The notes under the pieces were generated by a model. It saw only the letters and a program-made list of their open reading frames with translations. It searched no databases and was not told the DNA's origin. Shown here piece by piece: positions 46,085-58,790 of a stretch of 64,000 bases of DNA; position 1 is the stretch's first letter; every line of letters starts with the position of its first letter. The stretch is from positions 88,348,485 through 88,412,484 of the forward strand of contig NC_081847.1 in the NCBI RefSeq assembly GCF_963259705.1, given 5' to 3'. Source of the stretch: Myotis daubentonii. Lineage: Eukaryota > Chordata > Mammalia > Chiroptera > Vespertilionidae. The position numbers were made by a program, and so were the translations under genes.

Positions 46085-46332
46085 TCTACACTAATAAAAG
46101 AGAAACATGCAAATTGACTGTAACTTCATGACATCCACCAAGCCAATCAGGCATGAGTATGCAAATCAACCCAACAAAGATGGTGGGTTAATTTGCATAC
46201 TCAGGCGCTGCTCCGGGCCTCTGGGCAGCATGGGAAGGTGGAAAGGCAGCTCTGGCCAGAGCGAAGGTGGTGCCGGCAGCCAGGGGAAGGAAGGCCGTTT
46301 CTTGCACAAATCTTCATGCATCAGGCCTCTAG
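46085..46332 (+). mobile_element. HeliBat-type Helitron with palindromic octamer arm
   Basis: TCTACACTAATAAAAGAGAA to CAGGCCTCTAG, with host A before and T after. An inverted repeat of 19 bases (46155-46173 and 46184-46202, one mismatch, 10-base loop) and three ATGCAAAT octamers (46107, 46159, and 46191 on the opposite strand) lie inside. Confidence 0.92.
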
Positions 46333-46704
46333 TTCCCATATAACAGCTTTCAGCACACTACTTTCCCTAACTGGAATGTCCTCTCCCTCCCATTTGCTTT
46401 TCTAAATCCCATTCAATCTGTACAGTTCAGCATATTCCCACATCTTTCCTAAAGATTTCTCCAAACCTCCTAACTATAGTAACCTCACCTTTCTTGAACA
46501 CCTATAGCACTGTCTATCCTATTTATTTGACCCTTTCTACATGACAGCTTTCCAACATCACCCAGAATCATGCTTTTAAGTAGCACAGAACATGGCATCT
46601 GTTCCTCTGCACCCCTATGTTCACTGCAACATTATTCACAAAAGCCAAGACATGGAAATAACCTATGTGTGCATCAACAAATGAATAGATACAGAAAACG
46701 TGAG

Positions 46705-46705
<1 letters not shown>

Positions 46706-46736
<31 letters not shown>
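46706..46736. repeat. (CA)n microsatellite
   Basis: About 15 CA units within the old L1. Confidence 0.97.
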
Positions 46737-46738
<2 letters not shown>

Positions 46739-47104
46739 TTATCAGTCATAAAAAAAAAAAGAAGAAGAAGGAAATCCTGCCATTGCCAACAACATGGATG
46801 AACCTTGAGGGCGTTATGCTGAGTGAAGAAAGTCAATCCTGTATGATCTCGCTTACATGTGGAATCTAAAAAAAGCTAAGCTCATAGAAACAGAGAGTAT
46901 ATTGGTGACTGTCAGGGGATAGGGGGTGGGGGAAGTGGGGAGATGTTGGCCAAAGGGTACTTTCAGTTATAAGATGAATACATTCCAGCTACCTAATGTA
47001 CAGCATGGTGACTACAATGATCAAAACTGTATTGTGTACTTGAAAGTTGCTGAGAGAGATCTTCAATGTTCTCATCACCACCACATGACAGAAAAAAGGT
47101 AATC

Positions 47105-47340
47105 AGCCCAGCCAGCGTGGCTCAGTGGTTGAGCATCAACCTATGAACCAGGAGGTCACAGTTCAATTCCCAGTAAGAGCACATGTCTCTGTTGCAGGCT
47201 CGATCCCAGGGCGGGCGGGGGGGGGGGGGGGGGGGGGGGGGGCGGGGAATGTAGGAGGTGGCCATCAATGATTCTCTCTCATCACTGATGTTTCTCTCCT
47301 TCTCCCTTCCTCTCTGAAATCAATAAAAATATACTTTTAA
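47105..47340 (+). repeat. VES-type SINE with an internal G26 run
   Basis: Head GCCCAGCCAGCGTGGCTCAG, box B GTTCAATTCCCAG, tail CTGAAATCAATAAAAATATA. A run of 26 G (47217-47242) replaces the usual few G in the middle. Confidence 0.93.
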
Positions 47341-50300
47341 ATGGTAATTATGTAGGTGATGATGTGTTAACTAATGTTATTGTGGTAATCATTTTGCAAT
47401 GGATATGTGTATCAAATCATGTTGTACACCTTAAACTTACACAATGTTATATGTCAATTATATCTCAATAAAGCTGGGGGAAAAATCATCCTAAAAGAGG
47501 CAGACTTCTGGAAAGAAGAAAAGTTTCATATACTTTGAAAGAAAAATTAACAAACAAAATAAAAGAAAAAATCTAGGATCAAATGGAAGATTTGAATCTA
47601 CTTCACTGATTTAAATATTTACTTTTTGATAAAAAAGTGACTATTCTGTAAGAAATGTAATTAATATTCAAAGACTATCAAAAACACCCAAAGCTATCAG
47701 TACCCTATAATCTAATAATTAAAAGGAAGAATGGGTTAAAGATGAAATTTCTTTGATTTGATAAAAGAGAATAATAGCATGAGACCAGGAAGTATCAAAA
47801 GATGACGGCATCAAAGAAATAAGGAAGAAACAGAAGTGTGAGTTTTTCAGATAGTAAAAGAAGAAAGCTAGGAAAGACACCTTTAACAGCAAAATCACAA
47901 TTCAGTTAGATTTAAAAGACTTTGGCGTGTTTTACATATTGGGCCAAACAAGGACATCTCAATGGCCTGTCTATTTGGGGTAACAGTCTTAGAGATGAGA
48001 GAGTTCCCTCCACCCCACTCCAGATTTCTTTTTACACTAACGAAAAGACAAGAGCACTCATTAAATATGATGATAGTATATATAAAACCCTCTGGCTAGT
48101 TACCCTACCATAACCAGGTTTTACAAATCCCATCTCTACCGTATATTTTAATTGTAGGCAGAAATTTCTGCTGAATTCTATTTAATGCACATTTGGTTAC
48201 ATACCCTAATTTGCACTTTTAAAGCTAAAGCATTTCCAGGACTCAATGCATTAGAAATTCATAATTTATGTTATTTTACAGAATTCAAATTAGACTGCCA
48301 GACCTAGGCATAGGATGTCTGTTACATCAGACAGAGTTATTAACTTCTATGATTGCATCACATCTAAATTAAGCACTTCAAACCTATTCAAGGTAGAGCC
48401 TCGATTAGGACACAAAAATCTAATCCTAGTTCTAGGTCTGAAAATTCAACTTTAAAATTATAATACCACTAGCTCAAATATCTTATTAAGAGACCATGAT
48501 ATGGTTAAAGAATAAAAACATTTATATCTACAGAAACTTCAAAAATAGAAACCTCATTGTCTAATTTAGTTACTCTATGACCAAAATAACTTCTCCAAGT
48601 GGAATATTTGGTAATTTATATTACCAATCTAGTTCAATGAAGCTATACAAAAGGTAGCAAAATTGGAAGAATCATTTTTACCTATGAATTTTTTACTATC
48701 TCCTCAATAATAACATGATTAGCAGTCACCTGCCATATGTATGTTAAAACACAATTAAAATCAACAGTTTTCCTTTACTAAAAAAACTTGAGTCTAAACT
48801 GAATAGTCAGAATCACAAAGCATAATTTTAAAAACATTAACACAAAAGTTGTCTCTACTATTTTGTCAGATTTGCACAATGCACAATCCAACATTTTGAA
48901 ATCCCATTAGTGAAATAGTAGTTAAATATTATCTCAATTCTTATGTTGAAGACAAAGAAGGGAAAAGACAACTACTGTCTTAGAATAATCAAAAATATCC
49001 AGCCAAAATTATCAGGTGACATGAGGATCAAGTAAAAAAGCAGTCCAAACTCTTAGAAAAGTAACCTCCCAAATAATTTTAACCCTCCCTGTCTATGCAA
49101 GCTACAAGGTAGATAAACCCTGAAAAGATCTGGTTAAAATGACATGCTTTTGTGGGGAAGGGGGGGTTTGGGAGGTAGGATTTGGTTTGTGTGTTTTTTA
49201 CATTCTTTTCATTTGAGAATAACCTCATAAACCTTAATAAAAGAAGGTAAACTTGAAACTACTCAATACACCAATAAAGAGCAACTGATCTGGTTACTTC
49301 AACTTCAAAAATCTAGGTCACCAATATCTCTATAGCCAGATGAACACTCAGCAAATATATTTACTCGTTTTTTAAATCTGATGAACTTAGGTGCAGAAAA
49401 CAATTAAATTACTGTTAAAATGACCATAATTTGTTACTCAATTGGTCTTTAACAAAAATATTTGGGTTTGTAGATTATACTAAGGATGATTTGGCAAAGA
49501 AAAGATGAGAATAAAATCTACTAAATACAATCTGTCCTCAATAAGACAACGCAGATTTCCAACATGGGACTAATATTTTAGTTATTCCACTTTCTTTATC
49601 TTTTGGGCTTTTTGAAGCAAACTGCTTAGCAAATTACATACTTTCAAATTTTTCAACAAAAATCTTTACAAGAAAACAATTTTAATATCACCAAAACGCC
49701 AAAGGACAAGATGTTCAAGACTTTGGAGAGTATGTAAGAAAGAATATAAGCACAGGGAATGGCTTTATCAAGGTGGGCAAAGTTCAGAATGGCAGAGTCC
49801 TTGCCTGTTGCAATGAAAACACTAACCCTACCAGTCTGGTAACTACCTCCGGGCACAGTAGTAAAACAGAAGGGAAAAGCCTGGTACAAAAAGCTGAACG
49901 GCTCAGAGAAAACCTAAGTGGTGACAAGAGCCTACAGGCACATGCAGGTACGCATCTTTTATATTGGATGTGATACACTTACATGGCCCCTGTTGAATCT
50001 CTTGGGGACCAACAGTAAAGCAAGTTTAGAACTTCAAATCTTGAGACATCTATAGCAAGATGCTGATCCAATGTGGCTCCAAATATCTTCTGTTTTCCTG
50101 GCTCACCTGAAGAGGAAAAAACACTACAGAGGATGTGGGAACTGAATTTCTTTATGTAGTTTCTCCTAGAGCAACTGTCTGAAAGTTTTGGCCCAATCCT
50201 TTATCAAGCCTGGAGATGAGACACTTGAGGGACTAGCGAAAAACAAAATTCAAATGAAAAAGTGGAGCGAGACATCTAAAAGGGGAATATGAGAGCACAA

Positions 50301-51103
50301 GATAATGGTGTAGGTCAATCAGTGTTTCTCATCCTAAGTGCGAGGAGGCAGAGAAAGGAGAGAAAAAAAATGCACAGAAGTTTCTCCCTCCATTTCCTCA
50401 CCCTAATTGCTACTAAAAATTCACAAAGTACCTGAACTTTTTTTTACCATCATTAGGGAATGAATAAGCAAGATTACTTGGAAAGTTTAAGCATTTAGTG
50501 AAGATTCCCTCCCCTGGCTATGTGCATTATAAGCAGCAGGGAGGCCTTTGAAAGATAACACTTTTTCCTAAGAAAAGATTCTGGTGGAATACAGCTTGAG
50601 GCAATAAAGAAAGAGTCTAATACATCCAATTTATACAAAAGTGGAAGTCACAGGACAATTCACCTTATTTACAAAGTTTGTTTTTCAAAAGGGGAGGGAT
50701 AGCTTTCATGTAGTAAGAAATCAGAACAAAAAGTAGTTTCCAAATAAAAGATTTTTAGACTAAACACAAACTGCATCCTTCATCCCCTTAGGAAATACTA
50801 TCCCTAGAAAGATAATCTTTAAAAAACTAAGATGAGCAGAATCAAGTCTGATGTACATTACCACACAAAGCATAAAAATGTAGTCTATAATATTAGATTC
50901 ATTTGGAATTATTTTTTTCTTAGAACATTGTACCTAAATATTGAATTATTCATTCTTCTCCAGCATTCATGTAATTGCCTAGGACATAAAACAATTTTCT
51001 TTCCAAATATATTCCATTTTAACCAGATTTTACTTAAACTATATCTGCCAAAAATACCATAATTTTCTGAAAACTGAAATTGGAGAACTAATTAGATCCT
51101 TAC

Positions 51104-51241
51104 CTGACGTGGCTGTTCATTCATTCGTTGTGGGTCTGATTTCACTTTATTATTAGGATGATTGGTGACTTTGGTTACTGGTTGTTTGAAAATTGATGCT
51201 GTTTGTCTAATTGGCAATGTTGTATTTAAGTCTGGTTTACC
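51104..51241 (-). CDS. MBD2: MBD2 exon 3: start of the NuRD-recruiting disordered region
   Basis: The 138-bp exon is exactly 46 codons, phase 0 at both ends (human residues 235-280). It begins GKPDLNTTLPIRQTASIFKQ and ends DPQRMNEQPRQ. The region is basic and polar, consistent with the intrinsically disordered linker and transcriptional-repression segment between the MBD and the coiled coil. The acceptor is TATCCACAG and the donor CAG|GTAAGG, close to consensus. Because the length is a multiple of three, skipping the exon would keep the frame. The sequence reads VTNHPNNKVKSD where, from memory, the human protein has a serine in place of the first asparagine of NN. The exon is isolated between the two largest introns seen in the window. 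Confidence 0.97.
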
Positions 51242-51408
51242 CTGTGGATATAAGCATGTTTTCATTAAAAAATGTTATACATAATTACGTAGATGAATTC
51301 TTATTAATCCAATATCCACTACTTTAAATCCGATTATTCCAAACTTCTCAAAATCAGTATTTTTAATACTCTAAAGTACATTTTTAGTACTTTATTATGT
51401 AAGACATA

Positions 51409-51521
51409 CAGGGTGGGGCAAAATTAGCTTTACAGTTGTTCATATGGAAAATGCAATAAATACAAGAATAAACTTCATGTTTCCTGTACTTACAACTATA
51501 AACCTACTTTTGCTCCACCTG
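51409..51521. mobile_element. Mariner-type MITE, complete
   Basis: A 113-bp element from CAGGGTGGGGCAAAATTAG to CTACTTTTGCTCCACCTG, with TA on both sides (51407-51408 and 51522-51523). Same family as the outer element at 14361-15034. Confidence 0.92.
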
Positions 51522-52131
51522 TATTTTTTTCATAATAAAAATTTTATACTTTTAAATGTAAAAAACTTCTCTCTATAAAATTCATAATTAATTTATGTTT
51601 AAAGTTGGCTTATACAAAAGGAAGGGGAGCTTTCAGAACAATAACCAGGACAGTGGTCATTTCTATGTTCTGAGAATGGAAGAAAATGATGGCATACTAG
51701 TACTTGGCCATTAAAATACAAACAACCTGGTCAGCTTTTAGGAGGCCAGGCTCTCATAAAACCACATAAATTAACCTTCCCCTTTTACAGAAAGGTAATT
51801 AGAAATGCAAGTTCTAATTCCAGCAAACAGAACTCAATTTAGAAAAATGCGTTCTATTGAAGTCAAAATGAAGCACAGAATCGCCATTAAGTTCATTTGC
51901 AATACTTTAAGGGGTGGTGGGGGGGGCTGGCCAGGGGAAGTGAGAAAGAAAAAGAACAAAATGTGATAATGACAAAAAACATAAAAGGTCATATATATCT
52001 AAAAACAACACACATTTGCTATTTTTTAATATAGAAATATATTTGATAAATGCTAGGATAGTCAATGAACTTTTATCTTTACACTAGTGATCCATGTAAA
52101 AATTATAATCTCAACTTTCAAACTCCAAAAT

Positions 52132-52265
52132 AGTGCTTCTTAAACTTGAGCTTTTGTCAGAACCACCCAGGGGGTTTATTGAAACACAGACCACTGGGAC
52201 TCAATCCCAGAGATTCGACTCAGTAGGTATGAGGTGGGCCTGGGAACTGCATTTCTACTAAAAGA
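52132..52265 (+). mobile_element. MER5A-like hAT-Charlie relic
   Basis: AGTGCTTCTTAAACTTGAGC, GACTCAGTAGGTATGAGGTG and AACTGCATTTCTACTAAAA follow the MER5A order. Confidence 0.8.
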
Positions 52266-53840
52266 CTGCAAATTGGTAGCAGACAAACCGAGTTTAACCC
52301 ATAGTCGTGTTCTGCTCCATTTTGGGGTCTTCGATAAATTAAGCTGAGAGCTACGAATCTGGAGACCACATGAAGTCCAGAATTCATGCTTCTCTTAAAA
52401 ACTCAGAGATCTAGAAATACTGGACTTGATTTAGCCACAATAGGCCACGATTAACTAGCAATGGCTGCCCACTTGAGGTGTCAAGGGTCCTTGCAGCATT
52501 TCTCAACAACTCCCTTTGTGTTACCTGTCTGAGCCCTGTGGGGATGGAGTTTGTGACCTCTGCTTAAATGATGTCTAGAAAAATAAGCATCACAATAAAT
52601 TAATCTGACAATTATTACAGTATTATTGGGACCCACTATTTACATAAGTCTCCACTTCCCTCCTCCACCCAACCCTCAAACACACACTCCTCTGTATGCA
52701 CTGGGCATGCTCGTTATTCCTTTATCTCACTCATTTTTTTCTCACTGCATGTGCTTACATTTATGAGCTATATTCATCTTAAATAACACTAACAATATTA
52801 TTTCTCAGGTATTTAGCTTTCTTATCTTTATGAATTAAAAAAAAAACTTTTATTTAGAACTGTACAAGCCTAGCCAATAGGCTGCAAAATAACCACTTAT
52901 TATGTCATTTTTAAAAGTGTGAGACCCGGGAATGTGTATTTTTAAAAGCTCTCCTGGTAGTAATTCTGTGACACCTCTGATTCATGACAGCATCCTGAGG
53001 CCCTTAGTGAAGCCACCCCATCTATAAAACAATCAATATTCAATCCTAAAGAAGCTCCACACATAAATGCTTATGGAGAACTTTTCCTGTCACTAATTAG
53101 TTATAATCAGTATATATCACTAAACAATACCTTTGGTTTTGTAATTGTTAATAAAAAAATATATTCTGCTCATATTAGAACAAAGATGGCATCAGGAGAC
53201 ACAAAAAGTATACCTCAATTGTTTGTATGAGCAAACAAGGTCAAGCCAGTAGGATTCTCATTGTTACAAAGGATGACTGGAGGCAGCAAAGACTACCCCA
53301 AACTGCGAATTCTGAATCCACAGACTGGAAGGAAGCATGCAACATAAAACTATTGGTGCTACAATAGTAAGACTGGTCTTTTTTTATTTTTTTGTTAACT
53401 TATGTTTTTGATTCTATAAATAAAAATTAGAAAAGCTGGCTAAAAATATTCAAAATATACAATTGACTTCTATTGTCTAACATTGAGACAGACAATTCAT
53501 TCCCAGTGGTAGAAGAGATTACTCAAGAGTGTGCTGTTACTTTCCTCTTGATCTTTTGTTTTTTATTAGTTTTTCTCCTTTTAATTGGCCTCCAAAGCTC
53601 TGAAGAAAGAATTTTTTACTAATTAATTTTGTATTCCAAAACAGTATCATGTAATCTGAAAAGCTGGACTAACTGGTTTTCCCAGAAACTGTCACAAAAA
53701 CAGTACATTTTATTACCACTCTCCCCTCAGAACTGCCTGTCACTTTTAATTCATGCCCAGTTGTGTGTCTGAATTTTGAGAACTACCAATCTGCTATAAA
53801 CCCAGGAGCTATAAAGCAAACACTTTTTTTGTGGGTGGTT

Positions 53841-53841
53841 T

Positions 53842-53887
<46 letters not shown>

Positions 53888-53900
53888 AGCGCGCGCGCGC
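53841..53900 (+). repeat. (GT)n followed by (GC)n tract
   Basis: About 20 GT units and then GCGCGCGAGCGCGCGCGCGC, all alternating purine-pyrimidine except one step. Confidence 0.96.
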
Positions 53901-53902
53901 CA

Positions 53903-54050
53903 GACTGATGTGAGAGAAACACATCAATTGGTTGCCTCGCCCTTGGCACCAATCAGGCCACAGATCAAACTTGCAATCCAAGTACGTGCCCTTGACCCTG
54001 GGGATGGGGAGTGGGGTGCACTCTAACCACTGAGAAACATGTCCAGGGCA
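53903..54050 (-). repeat. Diverged tRNA-type SINE
   Basis: Reverse copy: GAGAGAAACACATCAATTGG, CTTGCAATCCAAGTACGTGC and CTCTAACCACTGAGAAAC resemble the tail-to-head order of the local SINEs. Confidence 0.7.
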
Positions 54051-56264
54051 ATACTTTTTTTGATAGGACAAAGATTAAAACTATTCATACATATATTTGA
54101 AATCTTCCCTTTTAATATAAGAAAAAAAAGTTCCTTAAATTATAAAATTAAACTGGCAAAAACACACTTTAATGTTACAACTAAAAGTTTCTAACCTATA
54201 AAAAATTTTCTCAGTATACTGACTAGTCCTCAAATCAAAGTTTAATGTATTTTACAATAATGTGCATACTAGGCTGGAAGTATTCAAATAACTCAAATAA
54301 TTTTAAGGATCTATTCTATTGCCCAAGGTGCCAAGAATATAATTTTTTTTAATCTTTTACTTCATCTCTTTCCAAGAAATATCTTGAGGTGGCTCTTTTA
54401 CACTCAGAAAGAACAGATATGTAAACATTAATTTTTAAAAATAGAAAATCAAGGACAAGGAGTAAAATTTCCTTTTGAAGAGGTTAATAGTAATTGAAAC
54501 TAGAGCTGCGCATCAAATAGGGATGTGTGTTTTCTGGGGCCTGGGTGAAAAAAGATTAAATTATATAGATATCATGATTAGGAAGGAGGAAGTATACCAA
54601 TTAATGAAGAAAACAAAAGCTGTCCTGATATTAAATCTAGAAAAAAATTACAGGCACTTGACATCACAACAAATATTAAACAGATTTCAAATGCTTTTTC
54701 TTTTCTCAATGACCTTCCATAAAAAACAAGAACAGAACACTTAAAGGACCACACAGTGAAGTTGAGTCTGAAAGGGACCACACCGGTGTGCAGCCTTCCA
54801 GTTCCCTGGATTAAGGCTAGAAAACAGGATAACCGGAGGTGGGTGAAGAGTGCATGTCAAAATCCAGTGGTTTTCAAACATTTTATTTGCATTCCTAACC
54901 CCTAAAACTGTTTTGAAAATATATATACACCACCTACATTTTAAAGTTGACATCAAGAATATTTCATATTTTAATGGAAATAGTTTCAAAGGATCCACTT
55001 ACTGGAGTATTTAAACACTGACACTTTAATAAACTGCTACATCACTTTAAAATATATCCAGCAGTATCTAAATATTTCCACAATTAACCATTTATACATG
55101 AACAAGCTGAAGTTATATATTTTATTTCCCTCCTTTTTCTCTTTGAATAATTCCATTCCCAGTGTTATTTCTTATTTTAAATTTGAAACCCTTTAATTGA
55201 TCATTTATCTCATGAAATTATTTTTTTTAACTTTCTGTGACCATAGAGCTCTTAATGATAAAAATAACTAAATCTATTCTGGTTTTATTACGATTATTTG
55301 TATATTACTGGCCAAAAATGATAAATTACATTTTAACAAATAATTATTAAACTTAAGAGGTGAAAAATCAAATAAATATATTAAGAAGTTATTTAAAAAT
55401 AACTTCATGGCCTTGAATACTATTAATTGCTAAAATGGGTCAAGAGTTAGTGTCAATTCTATTTATATTCTTTTTTTAATGTACCACCAAGAATCCTTGT
55501 TCATATAAATGAGTAAATAGAATGACTTTTCTTCTGTCACTCAATTCTTTTGAACTTCTTTTGAGTTACAGGACAAAATGTGCACCATCAAAAATTGTAA
55601 TAATCGACCTCTACACTAAGTCCTCTGTAAATGTTGTTGCAAAGAATTGTGCGAGCAAAAAGACTTCACTGTTGTCAAGTCATTCGTTTTTCCATACCAA
55701 CACCAATATTTCAAATTGTCCCCTTATTGGAGACAATTTGGTACCTTGGTAGTGTTGTGAATAAATGAGAAGTGTACATGTGCCCTTCAGTAAAACTGAA
55801 GGTTGACTACGAAAGGGGAACTGGGCAAAAAGGACCCTGTACCTCTCTCAGGTTCATGTTCAGATCAACTGGAGCATACATATGTGAAAGTTCGGGACAC
55901 AGAAACAACTAGAAACCCAGCCATGCGGTGATACCAGGGAAAGCCTTCACACAGCATAGCTGGAACAGCAGGGGCTTACACGGTATATTCTAAATACCAC
56001 ATTTCTCAGCCTGTCTTTAAATAAAGCTACTGTATAACAGTTCTGAATTGTGTATATTCTATCTACATATGTTATCTTTAAAATTCATGCAAATTTTGTA
56101 CTTTTTAAAAAATTAGCCATGATTGTTTTAATGTAAAAATGTTGCTCTACCTCCCAAATGTTCTAATGAAACTTATACATCCAAGTAGCATGTTATTGCT
56201 CTGGCTCTGCATATACTACATGCCCTCAAGAGAGATTCATGCCACAACCTGAGAAACAGACTAT

Positions 56265-56370
56265 TCTCCTAAGGTCACTTTCCTCATCTGTAAATGAGGA
56301 TTAACAACTACCTGTAAGATTCTCATAAAGATCAAATGAGGTAACACATGTAGTATAGTGCTGCTGCTGC
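56265..56370 (+). repeat. MIR SINE relic
   Basis: CACTTTCCTCATCTGTAAAT followed by AAGATCAAATGAGGTAACAC. The next 100 bases match the ancient repeat with AGTGCCTACTATCTGTCAGG. Confidence 0.75.
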
Positions 56371-57751
56371 TAAGGCAGCTTTCATTCAGTCAGTCACTGA
56401 ACAAATACTGAGTGCCTACTATCTGTCAGGCACTTACTGCATGCAGGGTATACAGTCATAAACCAGTTAACTGTTAGGGTATTTTGAATTTAATTTAAAA
56501 AGGTCCGCCGCTTGCGTCTACAGACACTTATGGCGTACAAATGGTTAACAAAACATCAAAATCCCTGCCTCAGAACTTACATTCTAGGGGTAGAAGGAAG
56601 ACAACAATTAACAGGGTGGGTTTATCATTTATAGTCACATTGGACATAAATTCTAAGAAAACAGCAGCTTTTTCTACCACTGCCCCGAATGTCTCAAGCC
56701 AGAATTGTAGCAGGCATCAAGTCCTCCTTCCTCCACTCACCAGGTACTTAGATGTGCTAATTCTCTTGAGTCTCACCCCTTTCCATGCCTCCTGCTATAG
56801 CATTCATTCAAGACATCTCTTTCCTAGACTACATCAGCCCAAACTGCTTTCTCTACTTCAGTTTCCCCTTTCCCTAACCCGTTCTCCATACTGCACCTAT
56901 TCTATAGAATCCAGTACCCAACCGGATGCCCATCATCGCAGCAGCTCACTTGTTTCTCAAACTACAGATGCTGTCCCCATGATACATTAACTCTCTACAA
57001 GAATTTATTTTTAGTATTTTGTTGAAGATACTCAAAACAAGCACCTGCTAGATCTTTTGGTTGACTACCTAGGACACAGCGATACAGAATGCAAAGCTGT
57101 GTGAATTATAATCACAACTGCATATTACCATACACCGAGATAGTTTGAGAAATGAATGACAGACTTATACAATGAATTCCATTCAAGAGAAGATGATGCT
57201 CTTTATTTCAAAATGTATCAAATTGGTGTGAATAGAGAAATGTAGTGAAAGAACTGAGTCTTTCCAAGGTATTAGTAGAACTAACAAGCCCAGGTAAAAA
57301 ATAACTTATTCCATGCCATATAAATATTGTAAGGAATTTGTAAAATACATCATGTTATATTGTTAGGGAGTTTGAATTTTATTAGTTTGTAGCTTTAATT
57401 GATAAACATTTTGATGTTAAGAGCCAGAAACACATGGAATCGAGTTTAGTGTTTACACACCTGAAACATTAAAATAAAAGGAATTTATAGCAACAAAACC
57501 AAACTTCTTAAACCCATCTTACACTAAGAATCACTATACTCTTCTTTATCCAATCCTAGTGTTCTCCAATTAAATTTTTAAAGAAACAGACCATCTTTTT
57601 AAGAAACAAACTTCTTCTTAAAATGTTGAGACTATCTCTGAAACCTTGAAACAGCTCCTCTTTGAAAAACGAAAGCTTGCATAAATGCCAAAATGACATG
57701 TAGCTTTCAAAGCAAAGTTTCTGTTTTTCTTATGTACCTATTGAGGATTGA

Positions 57752-57950
57752 GAACTGTGCTGTCCAATATGGTAGCCACTAGAAATATGTGGCTATTTAA
57801 ACTTTAATTAATTACATAAAATCAAAAGTCCAGTTAGTCAGTCACACTAGCCACATTTCAAACATTCAATAGCCACATGTGGCAGGTGGGTACAACATTC
57901 CCATCAGCACAAAAACTACTTCTGCAGAGCGTTGCTCTGAGAAAGCCGCT
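57752..57950 (+). mobile_element. hAT-Charlie-like relic
   Basis: GTGCTGTCCAATATGGTAGC, TATGTGGCTATTTAAACTTT and the inverted AATAGCCACATGTGGC belong to a common mammalian Charlie MITE. Right boundary approximate. Confidence 0.65.
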
Positions 57951-57966
57951 CAAGACTTCAAATATC

Positions 57967-58188
57967 GCCGAAACCGGTTTGGCTCAGTGGATAGAGCATC
58001 GGCCTGCGGACTGAAAGGTCCCAGGTTCGATTCCGGTCAAGGGCATGTACCTGGGTTGCGGGCACATCCCCAGTAGGAGATGTGCAGGAGGCAGCTGATC
58101 GATGTTTCTCTCTCATCGATGTTTCTAACTCTCTCTATCTCTCTCCCTTCCTCTCTGTAAAAAATCAATAAAATATATTTTTAAAAAA
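57967..58188 (+). repeat. VES SINE with perfect target duplication
   Basis: Head GCCGAAACCGGTTTGGCTCA, tail AAAAAATCAATAAAATATA. Duplication AAGACTTCAAATATC at 57952-57966 and 58189-58203 is perfect. Confidence 0.97.
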
Positions 58189-58309
58189 AAGACTTCAAAT
58201 ATCAACTTGATGTTGATGATTTCTAAATCTTTTCTAGTTTTTTTCCCTTAAACTAATAGAATATCTTCAGAAACCAATGACAATGAAAGGCATTTCCAAA
58301 AAAAATGTA

Positions 58310-58790
58310 CAGTACATTAATTTATTCAATAAACATTTATGACCACTATGAACTTCTGGAATGAGGTAGATATTTAATCAAATAAACATGAAGCAAACAT
58401 GTATTAAGTACCTACCGTGTGCTAGGTGTTGGACAGCACATACAGAATCCACAAAAAGAAGACATGGTCCCTGCCCTCATGGAGCTCACAGCGTACTGAC
58501 GCGGACAGACAAGCACAAACACCACAGCAAAGCACCAGGGAGGCACAACGAAGAAGGGGCTGTTCTGCTCGGAGAGCGCAGGGCAGGCTTCACAGAGGCG
58601 AGACAATGGAGCTGGGCCACGATGAGGATGAGGAGGAGGAGGAGCTTGCCAGGTAGAGGGGGAGGGGGGCGCATTCCAAGCAGAGGACACAGCACATGAG
58701 CAAGCAGAATCTTGAAAGCACATGCCACGGTGCAGGAGGAGCAGTCCGCACGGCTAGAGCGCAAAGGAGCACACAAACTAAAGAGACGAA
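58310..58790 (+). repeat. Ancient mammalian repeat relic
   Basis: Contains TACCGTGTGCTAGGTGTTGG, CCCTGCCCTCATGGAGCTCA and GGCAGGCTTCACAGAGGCG, the same family as at 24070-24820. The predicted Arg/Ser-rich frames are products of this repeat and a (GAGGAG)n patch at 58624-58640. Confidence 0.6.

Larger units (their letters stand above)
46600..47480 (+). mobile_element. Old L1 3' end, split by a VES SINE and a (CA)n run
   Basis: CTATGTTCACTGCAACATTA, TGCCATTGCCAACAACATGG, TCGCTTACATGTGGAATC and the 3' end TATATCTCAATAAAGCTGG mark an old L1 3' end. ORF2 frame is destroyed. Confidence 0.85.
34263..51103 (-). other. MBD2: MBD2 intron 3
   Basis: A 16841-bp intron, the largest complete one here, holding most of the transposons in the gene (listed separately). 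Unassigned sequence lies at about 35600-36930, 37680-39130, 39340-40020, 40182-41040, 45042-45751 and 47485-51103; these are AT-rich and show no gene or RNA signature. Confidence 0.9.

Noticed and set aside
56541..56990. 149-codon plus-strand frame in MBD2 intron 2
   Set aside because: Antisense to the gene, Ser/Leu-rich from C/T composition, no family similarity.
58388..58776. Charged or Ser-rich frames on both strands
   Set aside because: They lie in an ancient interspersed repeat with a GAG-rich patch.
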